Shown one piece after another: positions 31,669 to 41,152 of a stretch of 46,007 bases of DNA. The position numbers and the translations under genes were made by a program. This stretch comes from Flavobacteriales bacterium. GTDB lineage: Bacteria > Bacteroidota > Bacteroidia > Flavobacteriales_F > PHOS-HE28. Numbering within the stretch: the stretch's first letter is position 1; each line of letters starts with the position of its first letter. Below the pieces are notes generated by a model. It searched no databases, was not told where the DNA came from, and saw only the letters and a list, made by a program, of their open reading frames with translations. The stretch is taken from NCBI GenBank assembly GCA_023382455.1, contig JAHDVX010000020.1, positions 1 to 46,007 on the forward strand. The letters are read 5' to 3'.

Positions 31669-34600
31669 TCAAAATCCGAATCGGTCGCGGAAGTCGTCCG
31701 CCTTCTTCTTGTTGGTGAGAATGAACTGGTAGTCCGGCGCCCCTTTCTTGCCGGGGAACTGGTGCTTGTCGTCCTTCAGCTCGCTGATCATCGTATTGAA
31801 GGCCGCATCACTGCTGTAGGTGTAGAGATAGCCCCGCGCATACTGGAAGAACCAGTAGGTCTGCTCATCCAGCATCAGGAACACGGTCATCACATCGCCG
31901 CTGCGCTTGCGCTGGAACTCCACCTTCCCCCGCAAGGTGCGGTACACGGGCTTTTTCAGCACGGTGCCCAGGCCGAGCGTGCCGGTGCTCTGCCAAGCCT
32001 CGTCCTTGGCGCTCCATTCCATGTTCAGGTCGCAGAACACCAAGGCCTTCACCAGTTCATCCGGCAGGCGCTTGATCTCGCCCTTGATGCTGAGCTCGCT
32101 GATCAGCTTGTCGCTCCTCTCCTTGCCGAGCACCTCGCGAAGCGCACGCTCGTAGGGCGTCTTGGCCAGGTCCACTTGCTTCTGCTCGGGGTAGGCGGCA
32201 ATGTCCTCCACCATCTTCTCCAAGGCCTTGTCCAGGAACGGGAAATCGGTGATGAGGGTGACCCGCGCGGCCACGGTCTTCTGCTCGCTGCGGTATTCCA
32301 AGGTACCGTAGGCATCGGCCTTCACCTGGCCGAGGTCGGTGCCTTGGCCGATATGACCGTCGGCGGAGAGCAGGCAGGTTTCCGTGGAAAGCGCCACGAG
32401 GTTGCCCGGGAGATCGTTCTGGCGGATCTTGTCCTTGTTGGAGATGACGTAGGACTTCTTGGCCTTATCGTAGAAGAGCAGGCCCTTCGCACTGATGATG
32501 TCCCGGTCATCCTTGTCCTGTTTCCGGCTCAGGAAGGTTCCGTAGGTGGTGAAGGGGTCCTCCTTGGTCATGTAGATGCCGGTGCCCACGGGGAGCCCTT
32601 CCGCATCGGTGAGGGAATCGCTCACGGGGATGAAGACTTCCAGGGGATCGATCTTGCCCGTGAAGCCCATCCAGTTCTTGGAGATGCCGGTGCACTCGTG
32701 CATGATTCGCGTGTTGCCGGTGAAGGCGAGCTCCTTGCTGGAGGCCTCCAGCCGCACATCGCCGAAGAAGTCGAAGGCGGGGCTCAGTTGGAATCCGGCT
32801 TCCTGGGGCACCCTGCCCAGGGCATAGGTCTGGAAGGCGGTGTCCACGTTGATGTTGCGCATCTCGATCGGGAAGAGCTTGCCTGTCTCGTCCTTGTAGT
32901 CGTAGGTTCCCGAGCCGCTGTACTGCCTGCGCGCGGCGATGTTCACTGTGGCATGGTGGATGGTGTGGTACTTGGTGACGAAGTTGGCGGTGACCGTGGC
33001 GTTCAACAGCGGGTCCATCTTGGCGTTTCGCCCGATCCGCACGCGCATGCTGTCCGGGGTGATCAAGGCATCGGCCACTTGGATGTACTGCACCTCGTTG
33101 GCGGTGATCAGGTGCCGTTTGAGGTCGTACCGGGCCTTGGGGGCCATGAAGCGCAGGGAATCCTGGTCGGGCCGGATGCTGATGAAATTGGATCCTGAAA
33201 GCTGGAGGTCCTCGTTGCCGGCAGCTACGGTCTGATCGCTTTCGAGCTCGATGTCGCCCTGGTCCATGTACCACTTGAAGCGGTCCATGTAGCAGATGTA
33301 CTGGTTGTAGGGGAATTCCACCTTGGTCTCGTCGCCATTGCTGACGAATTCGCCGATACGCTCATCCAGCTTGATGGTGGCGTTCACATTGTCCGTGCGG
33401 AAGGCGATGCTGGTGGTATCGCCTTCGGTGAGGCGGAAATCACTGGTATCGGCATGCACGTTCATGGTCTTGAACTCGAAGAGCCTGGAGCTGAGCGTGG
33501 CGTTGGTGAAATCCACCAGTCCGGCGCCGGTCATGCCATTGGGTCGCAACTCGGTCTTGCCGTACAGGAAGGCTTGTGCGTCGTACATGACCATGGGCGC
33601 CTCCAGGTTGCGGGCCAGCAGCACGTCCTTGGCGGGCTCCAGCCGGAGGAACACCTTGGCCGCCTTCACGTTGGGCACGTTCAAGGTGGCGCTGGCGGCC
33701 GCACCGTTGTACAGGGTATCGGCCACGCCGAAGGTGGTGTCCGGGGTGAAGATGAGGTTCTTGCTGCGGGCCATGGTGGTGAGGTAGCTGAAGTCGCCTT
33801 CGCCATGCAGGCCCTGTCCGTCCAGCTTGATCGTCTCGGCGAACTTGGCCTTCTTGCCGTATAGCGGAAGGCCACCGTCGCCGGTGCCCCGTACGAAGCC
33901 GAGGGCATAGTCCTGTTGCAGGCGCAGGGTTTCCCGGATGTCCGGGAAGATGCCGGCGCTCACCAGGGTGCCGTCGAAGCGCAAGCCCTCATTGGTGAAG
34001 TTGTCGAGGCTGTCCAGCAGGAAGGGATCGCTTCGGTAGTAGAACCCGTCACGCTTGTATGCGCCATGCTGGATGGTGCTCCGGTCGTAGAACACGAAGC
34101 TCTCCTTGCTGCTGTGGAACTTGGGGTACTCGGGGTATTTTTCCTGCTGCAGGCCGTTCTTGTTGCCGGGTGCGTCCACCTCCAAGGTGCCGGTCACGTT
34201 CTCCAGCACGTTCTTCACCTTGCGCAATCCGAAGCGGCCGTTCTCGTCCGGTTCGAAACTGTCCGCCAGGAACGCCACGCTGTCCACATTGAGCAGGTCG
34301 ATGGAGAATGGCTCGTAGTGGAAGTAGTACTCCTTTCCGTAGAAACTGAGCTTGCCTGCCTTGATCATTCCGCCGAAGGCGAAATCACGGTCCTTCTTGA
34401 TGGTGACCGTCTTCTCGGCCGGGTAGATCTTCACGTCCTGGGAGTCGCTCAGGTTGATCTTGGAAACGCCGTTGAGCACCAGGTCGTTGTTGAGCAGGTT
34501 GATGCTTCCGTTCACTCCGTTCGGCGCGTTGCTGTTGAACTGAAGGACATCGTAGTCCACCCGGCCGGCGCTGGAGAGGATATGTTGCAGTAGTCGCGGC

Positions 34601-36150
34601 TTCACGGTCACCCATCCTTCGTCCAGGTCGTATTCCACATAGCCCTTGTTGGCCATGTCGATCAGCATGGGCTTCACTTGCGACATCTGCAACTTGGCGT
34701 ACTGCGCGAAGGCCTTGTCCTCGAACACCTCTCCGTTCTCCTTGCTGAATGCACGCAGGCGGGACAGCGGGTGGATGTTGTCGATACCGAGCATGGCGGT
34801 GTATCGGCGCTGTTCGAAATAATTGGCGCTCTCGAAGGACGTGCGTGTCTGGGTTGAGCCCTGCATGTTGCCCATCTGCAGCAGGGGATCATCCTGTTTC
34901 CAGCGCATCTCCTCGAAGTACATGTCCAGCTTGTGGAAGGAGTCGTAGAAGGGTCCTTTCGAGAGGCCTTCATCGCGCTTGATCAGGGTGAGCTGCCTTT
35001 TGTCGCGCATGAAGCGCAGGGTTACGCTGGGGTGGAAGATGGAGTCCTTGTCCAACTTCACCGTCAAGGCCACATCCTCGCTGGAGACCTTGTCGGGCTC
35101 AATGGTGTAGACCAGGCCCTTGGTCACGATGAAGGGTTTGCCTTCGCGCCGGAAGGTGAGCGATGCGGGCTCCTCCTTGGTACCGTAGCCCTGCAACTTG
35201 GCGCCCTGCATGGTGAAGCCGCCCTCGAAATCGATGCCGGGCACAATGTCATTGATGCGTTTGCGCAGGTCATAGCTTTCAAAGCGGGGATAGCTGGCGG
35301 TGTTCTCCTTGACGTTGGCCTGCAACTTGTCCACCACCCTTCCCAGCAGGATCCGGTCGAAATAGGGATCGGCGAAATCCACGCTGTCCACGGTGATCTC
35401 TGTGGTCTTAAGCTTGACCGAGTAGGCATGTCGCCAAGTGACGAAGGTTTGGCGGGGGTCCAGCCCGGCGCGGCGCCAGGTGATGGTGCCCCCTTTGCCG
35501 ATCCAGGTATTGGTCAGCGGGAGGAACGTCCCGGAGGTTCCTTCGATCACGGAGCTGTCCGTACGCGACGCCCAAACCAGGTCCGTGGCCTCGAAGACGA
35601 CCTTGGGCACTGAATCGTAAGCGAAGGTGAAGCGGCCCATACGGGCGTGCCAATCCGTGGCCGCAGTGCGGTACAGCACAGCTTCCTGCATAAGGGAATG
35701 GCCCAGGGCGAGCAGGTCCTCCATATCCTGCTTGCGCGAGGAACGGCCGGCCATCTCCAAGCTTTTCAGCCAGGCATCCAGTTCAGCCGGTGCGTGGCCC
35801 TTGGCGGGGAAGGCGGCCGTAGCACCCAGCATGTCCATGAGGTCCGGGATTGCACTGAAGCGCTTCTTGCCCATCACGTTGGCCAAGGCCACGATGCGGG
35901 AGCGTTGGTCGGCGGTGACGTTGGTCCCGTTCCAGAACGGGGTGAACACGGACTCCATGAACTCGGTGCCCTTTCGCTTGTCCGCCCCGGTCAGATACTC
36001 GTTGACCTGCTTGAGAAATGCAGCCTGGTCGTTGGAGAAGACCGGGGCCTGGGCCACCGCTGCGTTCGGCCGGGCCCAACACAGGGCAACACATGCCGCC
36101 AAGACCACGAATGGCCTGCTGCTGATCAATGACCTCCGGGTTTCCGCCAT
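31669..36150 (-). CDS. Very large secreted protein of unknown function in the plsY operon
   Basis: 1,493 residues from ATG 36150 (MAETRRSLISSRPFVVLAACVALC, signal peptide to about AVAQ); an ATG at 36165 adds five residues. A helical N-terminal 130 residues are followed by a long beta-rich chain with repeated YDLRK / VVxxG / DxxSVxF patterns, for example KARYDLKRHLITANEVQYI (reminiscent of OstA/LptA-like beta-jelly strips), and a helical C-terminal end. No recognisable enzyme motif or clear domain. It lies between prmA and plsY and overlaps prmA by 25 bases. A periplasmic or outer-membrane scaffold role, perhaps in lipid or LPS transfer, is only an inference. Confidence 0.8.
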   Translation of the reverse strand: MAETRRSLISSRPFVVLAACVALCWARPNAAVAQAPVFSNDQAAFLKQVNEYLTGADKRKGTEFMESVFTPFWNGTNVTADQRSRIVALANVMGKKRFSAIPDLMDMLGATAAFPAKGHAPAELDAWLKSLEMAGRSSRKQDMEDLLALGHSLMQEAVLYRTAATDWHARMGRFTFAYDSVPKVVFEATDLVWASRTDSSVIEGTSGTFLPLTNTWIGKGGTITWRRAGLDPRQTFVTWRHAYSVKLKTTEITVDSVDFADPYFDRILLGRVVDKLQANVKENTASYPRFESYDLRKRINDIVPGIDFEGGFTMQGAKLQGYGTKEEPASLTFRREGKPFIVTKGLVYTIEPDKVSSEDVALTVKLDKDSIFHPSVTLRFMRDKRQLTLIKRDEGLSKGPFYDSFHKLDMYFEEMRWKQDDPLLQMGNMQGSTQTRTSFESANYFEQRRYTAMLGIDNIHPLSRLRAFSKENGEVFEDKAFAQYAKLQMSQVKPMLIDMANKGYVEYDLDEGWVTVKPRLLQHILSSAGRVDYDVLQFNSNAPNGVNGSINLLNNDLVLNGVSKINLSDSQDVKIYPAEKTVTIKKDRDFAFGGMIKAGKLSFYGKEYYFHYEPFSIDLLNVDSVAFLADSFEPDENGRFGLRKVKNVLENVTGTLEVDAPGNKNGLQQEKYPEYPKFHSSKESFVFYDRSTIQHGAYKRDGFYYRSDPFLLDSLDNFTNEGLRFDGTLVSAGIFPDIRETLRLQQDYALGFVRGTGDGGLPLYGKKAKFAETIKLDGQGLHGEGDFSYLTTMARSKNLIFTPDTTFGVADTLYNGAAASATLNVPNVKAAKVFLRLEPAKDVLLARNLEAPMVMYDAQAFLYGKTELRPNGMTGAGLVDFTNATLSSRLFEFKTMNVHADTSDFRLTEGDTTSIAFRTDNVNATIKLDERIGEFVSNGDETKVEFPYNQYICYMDRFKWYMDQGDIELESDQTVAAGNEDLQLSGSNFISIRPDQDSLRFMAPKARYDLKRHLITANEVQYIQVADALITPDSMRVRIGRNAKMDPLLNATVTANFVTKYHTIHHATVNIAARRQYSGSGTYDYKDETGKLFPIEMRNINVDTAFQTYALGRVPQEAGFQLSPAFDFFGDVRLEASSKELAFTGNTRIMHECTGISKNWMGFTGKIDPLEVFIPVSDSLTDAEGLPVGTGIYMTKEDPFTTYGTFLSRKQDKDDRDIISAKGLLFYDKAKKSYVISNKDKIRQNDLPGNLVALSTETCLLSADGHIGQGTDLGQVKADAYGTLEYRSEQKTVAARVTLITDFPFLDKALEKMVEDIAAYPEQKQVDLAKTPYERALREVLGKERSDKLISELSIKGEIKRLPDELVKALVFCDLNMEWSAKDEAWQSTGTLGLGTVLKKPVYRTLRGKVEFQRKRSGDVMTVFLMLDEQTYWFFQYARGYLYTYSSDAAFNTMISELKDDKHQFPGKKGAPDYQFILTNKKKADDFRDRFGF

Positions 36151-36968
36151 TGTGAGAATGCCCATTCACCTTCTTCCGATCGATCCATTTTCACCAGGCC
36201 CGCCTGCTCCGCCGCCTGGTCCATGATGCCTTCGTCGGCCCGGACGAAGCCACTGAGCAGCAGATCTCCCCCGGTTTGCAAGGCCGCGGCCAGCTGCGGC
36301 ATGGCCCTGACCAGGGTGTTCCGCTCGATATTGGCCAAAATAGCGTCCCACGCGGCGACTGCATCAAGGTCCGTGCCTCCCTTTTCCACAGTCACACGCT
36401 GACAATGGTTCAATTCCACGTTCTCCTTGGCATTGGTCACGGCCACCGGGTCGATGTCGATCGCGAGAACAGCGGCGGCACCGAGGCGCTCGGCCAGGAT
36501 GGCGAGCACGCCGGTGCCGCAGCCCAGGTCGCACACGCGCTTGCCGGCCAGTTCGAGGCCGAGCATGGAGCGCACCATCATGCGGGTGGTGGCGTGGTGC
36601 CCGGTGCCGAAGGCCATTCTCGGCGTGATGATGATCTCGTGGTCGAAGCCATCGGCCGGCCGGTGGAACTCGGCGCGCACGCGCACCTTGCCGTCCACCT
36701 CCACCGGTTGGAACTCCTGCTCCCACCGGGCGTTCCAGTTGATGTCCGGCACTTCACGCACAGTGTGGCTGAGCGAGAGGTGCGGGTCGCGCGCCACGAG
36801 CAGCCGCCCGAGGTCCGCATGCCTGAAATCCACCGTGGGGATGTAGGCCTTGAGGCCGCCGGTGGTCTCCTCAAAACCCTCGTAGCCCAATTCCATCAGC
36901 TCCACCATGAGCAGATCGCGCCAGGGATCCACGGGCGCCACCAGGAAATCCACTTCGGTGTAGCGCAT
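36126..36968 (-). CDS. prmA: Ribosomal protein L11 methyltransferase PrmA
   Basis: A 280-residue class I methyltransferase from ATG 36968 (MRYTEVDFLVAPVDPWRDLL). SAM-binding blocks are VCDLGCGTGVLAILAERLGA and AIDIDPVAVTNAKEN, the substrate side has PRMAFGTGHHATTRMMV and the NPPF-like catalytic segment reads AILANIERNTLV. It trimethylates L11. Its start overlaps the tpiA stop by one base and its end overlaps the start of the next large gene, so three genes are read as one. Confidence 0.94.
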   Translation of the reverse strand: MRYTEVDFLVAPVDPWRDLLMVELMELGYEGFEETTGGLKAYIPTVDFRHADLGRLLVARDPHLSLSHTVREVPDINWNARWEQEFQPVEVDGKVRVRAEFHRPADGFDHEIIITPRMAFGTGHHATTRMMVRSMLGLELAGKRVCDLGCGTGVLAILAERLGAAAVLAIDIDPVAVTNAKENVELNHCQRVTVEKGGTDLDAVAAWDAILANIERNTLVRAMPQLAAALQTGGDLLLSGFVRADEGIMDQAAEQAGLVKMDRSEEGEWAFSQWRKPGGH

Positions 36969-37759
36969 CAGCGGGGGTATTTCACCGTCCCTGCGATACG
37001 AACCAGCTCGATGAACGAGGCGGCCTGCAAGGCGGCACCACCGATGAGGCCGCCGTTGATGTCGTTCAGGGCGAACAGGCCTTCCGCGTTGTCGGGCTTG
37101 CAGGATCCACCGTACAGGATGGGGATGGACTCCGCCCCTTCCCCTGCCAGCTTGCGCAACTCGCCCCGGATGAAGGCGTGCATCTCCTGCGCCTGGTCCG
37201 GGGTGGCGGTAAGCCCTGTGCCGATGGCCCAAACGGGTTCATAGGCCACCACCACGCGCGCCAACTCCATGGGGGTGAGCGCCCCCAGGGCTGCATGCAT
37301 CTGCCGGGCCACAGTCTCTCGGTGCGTGCCCGCCTCGCGCTCCTGGCGTTGCTCGCCGCAGCAGTAGATCGGTTGCAGGCCGTGCTTCAAGAGCATGGCC
37401 ACCTTCCTGCCCACCGCTTCATCGGTCTCCCCGAAGTACTGCCTTCGCTCACTGTGGCCCACGATGCAGGCGCCCACGCCCAGCGACCGAAGCATGGGCA
37501 CGCTCACCTCGCCGGTGAAGGCCCCTTGCTCCTGTTCATGGCAGTTCTGTGCCGCGATAAGGATTGCCGGCTTGCGGCCCATTGCATCGGGTTGCGCCGC
37601 ACGCTGCACCGCTGCGGCCAGAAAGGGAAACGGCGGTGCCACCACCAGCTCCACGGCCGTGGGGTTCGCCGCCGACCAATCGGCCAACTCGCCCAGCAGG
37701 GCCATGGCCCCCCCGGCATCCGTATGCATCTTCCAATTCCCGGCCACGATGGTCCTCAT
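36968..37759 (-). CDS. tpiA: Triosephosphate isomerase
   Basis: A 263-residue TIM barrel from ATG 37759 (MRTIVAGNWKMHTD), with catalytic GNWKM (Lys), IVGHSERR (His) and VAYEPVWAIGTG (Glu), and the phosphate gripper GGSCKPDNAEGLF. An ATG at 37777 sits right behind TATTTGCCGCC and would give a 6-residue extension. First gene of the long minus-strand run down to 23762. Normal length (about 250). Confidence 0.97.
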   Translation of the reverse strand: MRTIVAGNWKMHTDAGGAMALLGELADWSAANPTAVELVVAPPFPFLAAAVQRAAQPDAMGRKPAILIAAQNCHEQEQGAFTGEVSVPMLRSLGVGACIVGHSERRQYFGETDEAVGRKVAMLLKHGLQPIYCCGEQRQEREAGTHRETVARQMHAALGALTPMELARVVVAYEPVWAIGTGLTATPDQAQEMHAFIRGELRKLAGEGAESIPILYGGSCKPDNAEGLFALNDINGGLIGGAALQAASFIELVRIAGTVKYPR

Positions 37760-37782
37760 GTTCCCTGCTTGCCTCATGGCGG

Positions 37783-37790
37783 CAAATATC
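37783..37790 (-). promoter_or_regulatory. Possible -7 box GATATTTG upstream of tpiA
   Basis: GATATTTGCCGCC, six bases before an in-frame ATG at 37777. One mismatch to TAnnTTTG. Confidence 0.35.
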
Positions 37791-37857
37791 GCCGCGCCAC
37801 CGGCAGCACCGAAGGTAGCGCCGGGAGTTTGTCAACCGCTGCCGTGGCAAAGGCACC

Positions 37858-39198
37858 CTACCTCAAGGTCTTGGCCGCCTTGGCGAAGGTGGGCACATCG
37901 TTGCAATGCCACTTGCCCCGCACGGTGCCTTGCTGCAGCAGGACCACGCCCGGGTTGCTGCGGATCACGGTCTTCAGGGTCACCTCGTCGCAGGTGAGGT
38001 ATTCGAACATGTTCTGGTTGGCGTGGCGGAACTCCTCCGTCTCGTCATAGGAGCTGCTGGTGAGCCCGTACACGTGCCACCCCGCCTGCTGGGCCTCCGC
38101 CGCCAGGCGGTTGATCTCCGGCTGGCAGCTCGTCGAGGTCTCGCGGATGGTCTTGGCCACCACCAGCAACACCGGCACCTCGGACTCCAGCACGTCCATG
38201 GTCATATCGTCGCCGTCGTAGTTGTATAGAATGAAATCCTGCACCTGGGAGGGCACACCGGGGTCCACCACTTCCACGCGGGTGCTGTTGGGCACGTTCT
38301 CGAAGTTGGGGTCATCCCAAGGATAAGGCTCCGAGGTGAGGTACTCCTTCACCTCGCCGGTGGTCTTGTTGCGATAACTGACGTAGGTGCGGTTCACCGG
38401 GGGCTTGGCCTCGAGCATCTGCCCGCTGATGCTCTTTCCCACGGCATAGGGCCGATAGTCGCGGACCGGCAAGTGGGCCAGGCCGAACCACATGAACACG
38501 GCCACGGCCAGTGCCACCCACCCCGCGGTGATCCATTCCGAACGGGGCGGCTCGCTGAAACGCTTGATCGCCAGGTACCCGGCGAGCACGGCCAAGGTGA
38601 AGGCCATGGGGAACCACCATGCGAACACCCAGCAATAGAAGGCAAGCAGCACCAGCGATGCGGGCAGCAGGGCCAGGTCGTCACCCCAAGTGTTGAAGGT
38701 GATCCTCTTGCGGAAGATGAACAGCGGCAGCACGAAGACCAGCAACACCATGTCCTTGCTGAAGCTTTCCCAAGGGGTGAGCGAGCGCCCCAAGGAACCC
38801 TTCATGGCATCCCCGAAGCAGCCACAGTCCGTGACGCAAGTGACATCGCGCAGCTCCACGTTTCCATTCACCACTACTTCGTACTTGGCCAACGGGTCGC
38901 ACGTGGCCGTGTAGGCGGTGAGCCAGCCGAAGAAGAGCGTCAAGCCCAGCAGGGACCATGTGGCGAGCTTCATACGCCCGCCCACCAGCACGGCAAAGCC
39001 GAGGACCACTTCGGCGAGGCAGGCCACCATGGCGAGCACCAGCGAATAGGGCATCAACCAAGGCAGGCCCAATGCGCTCTCGGCGAAATACTCCTCCAGT
39101 TTGTAGCTGAATCCCAATGGGTCGTTGGCCTTGATCAGGCCGCTGATGATGAAGGTTGCACCCACCAGGATGCGACAGATCAACAGTGTAATGCGCAT
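37858..39198 (-). CDS. DoxX/MauE-like membrane protein, BT_3928 family
   Basis: A 446-residue protein from ATG 39198 (MRITLLICRILVGATFIISG). Residues 1-about 260 have seven or eight membrane segments in a DoxX/MauE-like fold, with a Cys-rich loop (ATCDPLAKYEVVV...VTCVTDCGCFGDAMKG) that carries the CGCFG motif of this family. The C-terminal about 180 residues have a thioredoxin-like outline (DVLESEVPVLLVVAKTIRETSTSCQPEI) without a CxxC. In Bacteroidota this gene is usually next to tpiA, as here. It may handle disulfide or quinone chemistry, which is inferred from the fold. TACCTTCG (39242-39249) lies 43 bases upstream. Confidence 0.85.
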   Translation of the reverse strand: MRITLLICRILVGATFIISGLIKANDPLGFSYKLEEYFAESALGLPWLMPYSLVLAMVACLAEVVLGFAVLVGGRMKLATWSLLGLTLFFGWLTAYTATCDPLAKYEVVVNGNVELRDVTCVTDCGCFGDAMKGSLGRSLTPWESFSKDMVLLVFVLPLFIFRKRITFNTWGDDLALLPASLVLLAFYCWVFAWWFPMAFTLAVLAGYLAIKRFSEPPRSEWITAGWVALAVAVFMWFGLAHLPVRDYRPYAVGKSISGQMLEAKPPVNRTYVSYRNKTTGEVKEYLTSEPYPWDDPNFENVPNSTRVEVVDPGVPSQVQDFILYNYDGDDMTMDVLESEVPVLLVVAKTIRETSTSCQPEINRLAAEAQQAGWHVYGLTSSSYDETEEFRHANQNMFEYLTCDEVTLKTVIRSNPGVVLLQQGTVRGKWHCNDVPTFAKAAKTLR

Positions 39199-39303
39199 GA
39201 GGAAAAGCAAATCCCCTGGCCTGTCCGCAGCCAAGGCCCGGCGAAGGTAGTCCAACCTCCAGTTTGCTTGCCGGTATTGGGAAAGGTTGTCAAAAGGCAC
39301 ACT

Positions 39304-39864
39304 CTAGAGCACGAGGGCCTCCACCAGGATGCTTCCATGAAGCCTGGTGCTGGCCAATTGCCCGCTCGCCCTGGCCAAGCGATCGTAGAGAGCCATGGCT
39401 TGGCGCACCTCGGCCTGGATGTTCCGCTCATAGGTCTGGCTCCAGCGCACATGGCCCGTGGCCGGCTCGAACCGGGCAATCCCCAACGGGAGGTCCAGGC
39501 TGGAAAGGTCCGTGCCGTAGATCCGGCCGGGAAGCCGGATTTCCACTTCCAGGCTCCGCACCCGCCGGTCGCCGGCCCACTCCGCGCCTTGGGTACCGAT
39601 GGTGATGCACTTGCCCTGGTATCCGGGGGCATCCACGCGCACCACATAATCCGCTCCATTGTCCAGGCTCACTGCATACTTGCCATTGGCCTTGGTGGTG
39701 CACACCTGGGCAAGGGCGCCGTTCTTGTAGACCCGCACGCGGGCTTGCATGGCCTTGCCGGTGGCGTAGTCCGTCACCAGGCCGTCCAGCTTCAAGCTGA
39801 AGCCCCAAGCCGCCGTGCCGACTGCATGGATGACCAGGACCAGTAACAGCAAAATGGTACGCAT
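39304..39864 (-). CDS. Secreted carboxypeptidase-regulatory-like domain protein
   Basis: A 186-residue protein from ATG 39864 (MRTILLLLVLVIHAVGTAAW, signal peptide). It has a single beta-sandwich (FSLKLDGLVTDYATGKAMQARVRVYKNGALAQ...ADYVVRVDAPGYQGK) and a C-terminal helical piece (ERNIQAEVRQAMALYDRLA). It is paralogous to the protein at 42012 and to the N-terminal half of the protein at 20837: all share VTD..GKP....RVYKNG, then DLSS(L/F)...P.GIAR(Y/F). Function unknown, presumably structural in the envelope. It lies 105 bases upstream of the DoxX gene start on the same strand. Confidence 0.75.
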   Translation of the reverse strand: MRTILLLLVLVIHAVGTAAWGFSLKLDGLVTDYATGKAMQARVRVYKNGALAQVCTTKANGKYAVSLDNGADYVVRVDAPGYQGKCITIGTQGAEWAGDRRVRSLEVEIRLPGRIYGTDLSSLDLPLGIARFEPATGHVRWSQTYERNIQAEVRQAMALYDRLARASGQLASTRLHGSILVEALVL

Positions 39865-39895
39865 GTGGCAAGCCCGACTCATCGGAAGAGGGCGG

Positions 39896-39903
39896 CGAAT
39901 CTA
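39896..39903 (-). promoter_or_regulatory. -7 box TAGATTCG
   Basis: TAGATTCGCCGCC, 31 bases before the ATG at 39864, same TTCGC(C)GCC form as at DUF1599. Confidence 0.5.
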
Positions 39904-40043
39904 TCCGTACCCGGTGCGGGATCCAAGGCGTTTTGGGGGATTTCCACGAATTGCACCAACAGCGGGCTGTTCATTACCTGCCCCGTACCTGTACAAGTTG
40001 GCCATTCAATGCCGATCTTGGCCTCAGCAATCTTCGATATAGG

Positions 40044-40577
40044 ATGGTGATCCGGCTCCTCCCCCCCTTGATGACCTGCCTGTTGTGGGCTTCGGCAACA
40101 CATGCCCAGGAAGGTGCACGCGTGGTGACGCGTGTGGTAACGGACTCCGCACCGGCCTGGAAGACATGGAGATCCGACGGCATGAGCATTTACCACCCCG
40201 TGACCTGGACCGTGGACGGCTCGGCCACGGGTGACACGTTGTTGGTGCTACAAAAGCCTGGGGATGCAGGCTCCGGGCCGACGGCGGCCACCGTCGCGGT
40301 GCAAGGCTTCGACGGGGCGGCGCCAACCGTGGCCTCGCGCCTGGCGGGTGTAGCCGATGGCGACGTGGAGGTGATTGACGGGGAGGCGAACGGGAATAAG
40401 CGGACCGAATACCGTTACAAGGTGGATGGGGTCGGCTTCCTGCGCCTGGAGGAGGTATTGCCCTCCGGCGGCCGGACCTTCGTGCTGAGCTATGTGGCGC
40501 CGGAAGAGTCGTTCAACGAGCACCTGTTCCTGGCGGAAGCCATGCTCAACTCCTTCACCCCTCCGGGTTCACGGTAG
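40044..40577 (+). CDS. Small secreted protein, PsbP/DcrB-like outline
   Basis: A 177-residue protein from ATG 40044 (MVIRLLPPLMTCLLWASATHAQ, signal peptide). The mature part starts with SDGMSIYHPVTWTVDGSATGD and ends with LAEAMLNSFTPPGSR, the outline seen in PsbP/DcrB-like envelope proteins, where a short beta-sheet packs on helices. This similarity is weak. It ends 9 bases inside the convergent DUF1599 gene (40569-40577). Role unknown. Confidence 0.65.
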   Translation: MVIRLLPPLMTCLLWASATHAQEGARVVTRVVTDSAPAWKTWRSDGMSIYHPVTWTVDGSATGDTLLVLQKPGDAGSGPTAATVAVQGFDGAAPTVASRLAGVADGDVEVIDGEANGNKRTEYRYKVDGVGFLRLEEVLPSGGRTFVLSYVAPEESFNEHLFLAEAMLNSFTPPGSR

Positions 40578-41123
40578 GGTTGCTTCGCCCTCGCCGAGTA
40601 GGATGAGCGCGAAGACCGCGTAGTTCACGATATCCAGGAAGTTGGCATCGATGCCCTCGCTCACGAGGGTGCGCCCTTGGTTGTCCTCGATCTGCTTGAT
40701 GCGCAACAGCTTCACCAGGATCAGGTCCACGAGGGAGCTCACGCGCATGCTTCGCCACGCCTCCCCGTAATCATGGTTCTTGCGGGTCATCAGGTCGCGG
40801 GCCTGGGCAATGCGTACTGCCACCTGGCGCACGGCCGCGGAAGCCTCCAAGTCCGGCGTTTCGGCCACCCCTTTATCCAGCTGCACCAAGGCCATCGCGG
40901 CGTAGTTCACGATGCCCACCAGCTCCGGCCGGACACCCTCCCCCACCCGGTTCACCCCGGTTTGCTGCAAGGTGCGGATCCGCTGCGCCTTGATCATGAT
41001 CTGGTCGGTGAGCGAGGGCACGCGCATGACGCGCCAGGCGGTGCCGTAGTCCTCGGCCTTCTTGGCAAAGAGGGCCAAGCAATCCTCGGCCACGCGGTCA
41101 TATTGCTGAAGGGTCTTTTCCAT
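40569..41123 (-). CDS. DUF1599-family protein (two-repeat nucleotide-modification-associated domain)
   Basis: A 184-residue protein made of two copies of an about 80-residue unit. The first contains KAEDYGTAWRVMRVPSLTDQIMIKAQRI and GVRPELVGIVNYAAMALVQL, the second KNHDYGEAWRSMRVSSLVDLILVKLLRI and GIDANFLDIVNYAVFALILL. This internal duplication and the DYG-W-MR signature are those of DUF1599. Acidic residues (KAEDYG, KNHDYG) could bind metal in a MazG-like fold. Divergent from folP with 29 bases between the ATGs. It is a regular member of the Bacteroidota folP neighbourhood. Biochemical role unknown. Confidence 0.85.
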   Translation of the reverse strand: MEKTLQQYDRVAEDCLALFAKKAEDYGTAWRVMRVPSLTDQIMIKAQRIRTLQQTGVNRVGEGVRPELVGIVNYAAMALVQLDKGVAETPDLEASAAVRQVAVRIAQARDLMTRKNHDYGEAWRSMRVSSLVDLILVKLLRIKQIEDNQGRTLVSEGIDANFLDIVNYAVFALILLGEGEATLP

Positions 41124-41139
41124 GTTCAGGGCGCCTGGC

Positions 41140-41147
41140 GAAATTTG
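41140..41147 (+). promoter_or_regulatory. Possible -7 box GAAATTTG upstream of folP
   Basis: GAAATTTGCCGGC lies directly before the folP ATG (41153). One mismatch to TAnnTTTG. Leader would be close to zero. Confidence 0.35.
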
Positions 41148-41152
41148 CCGGC

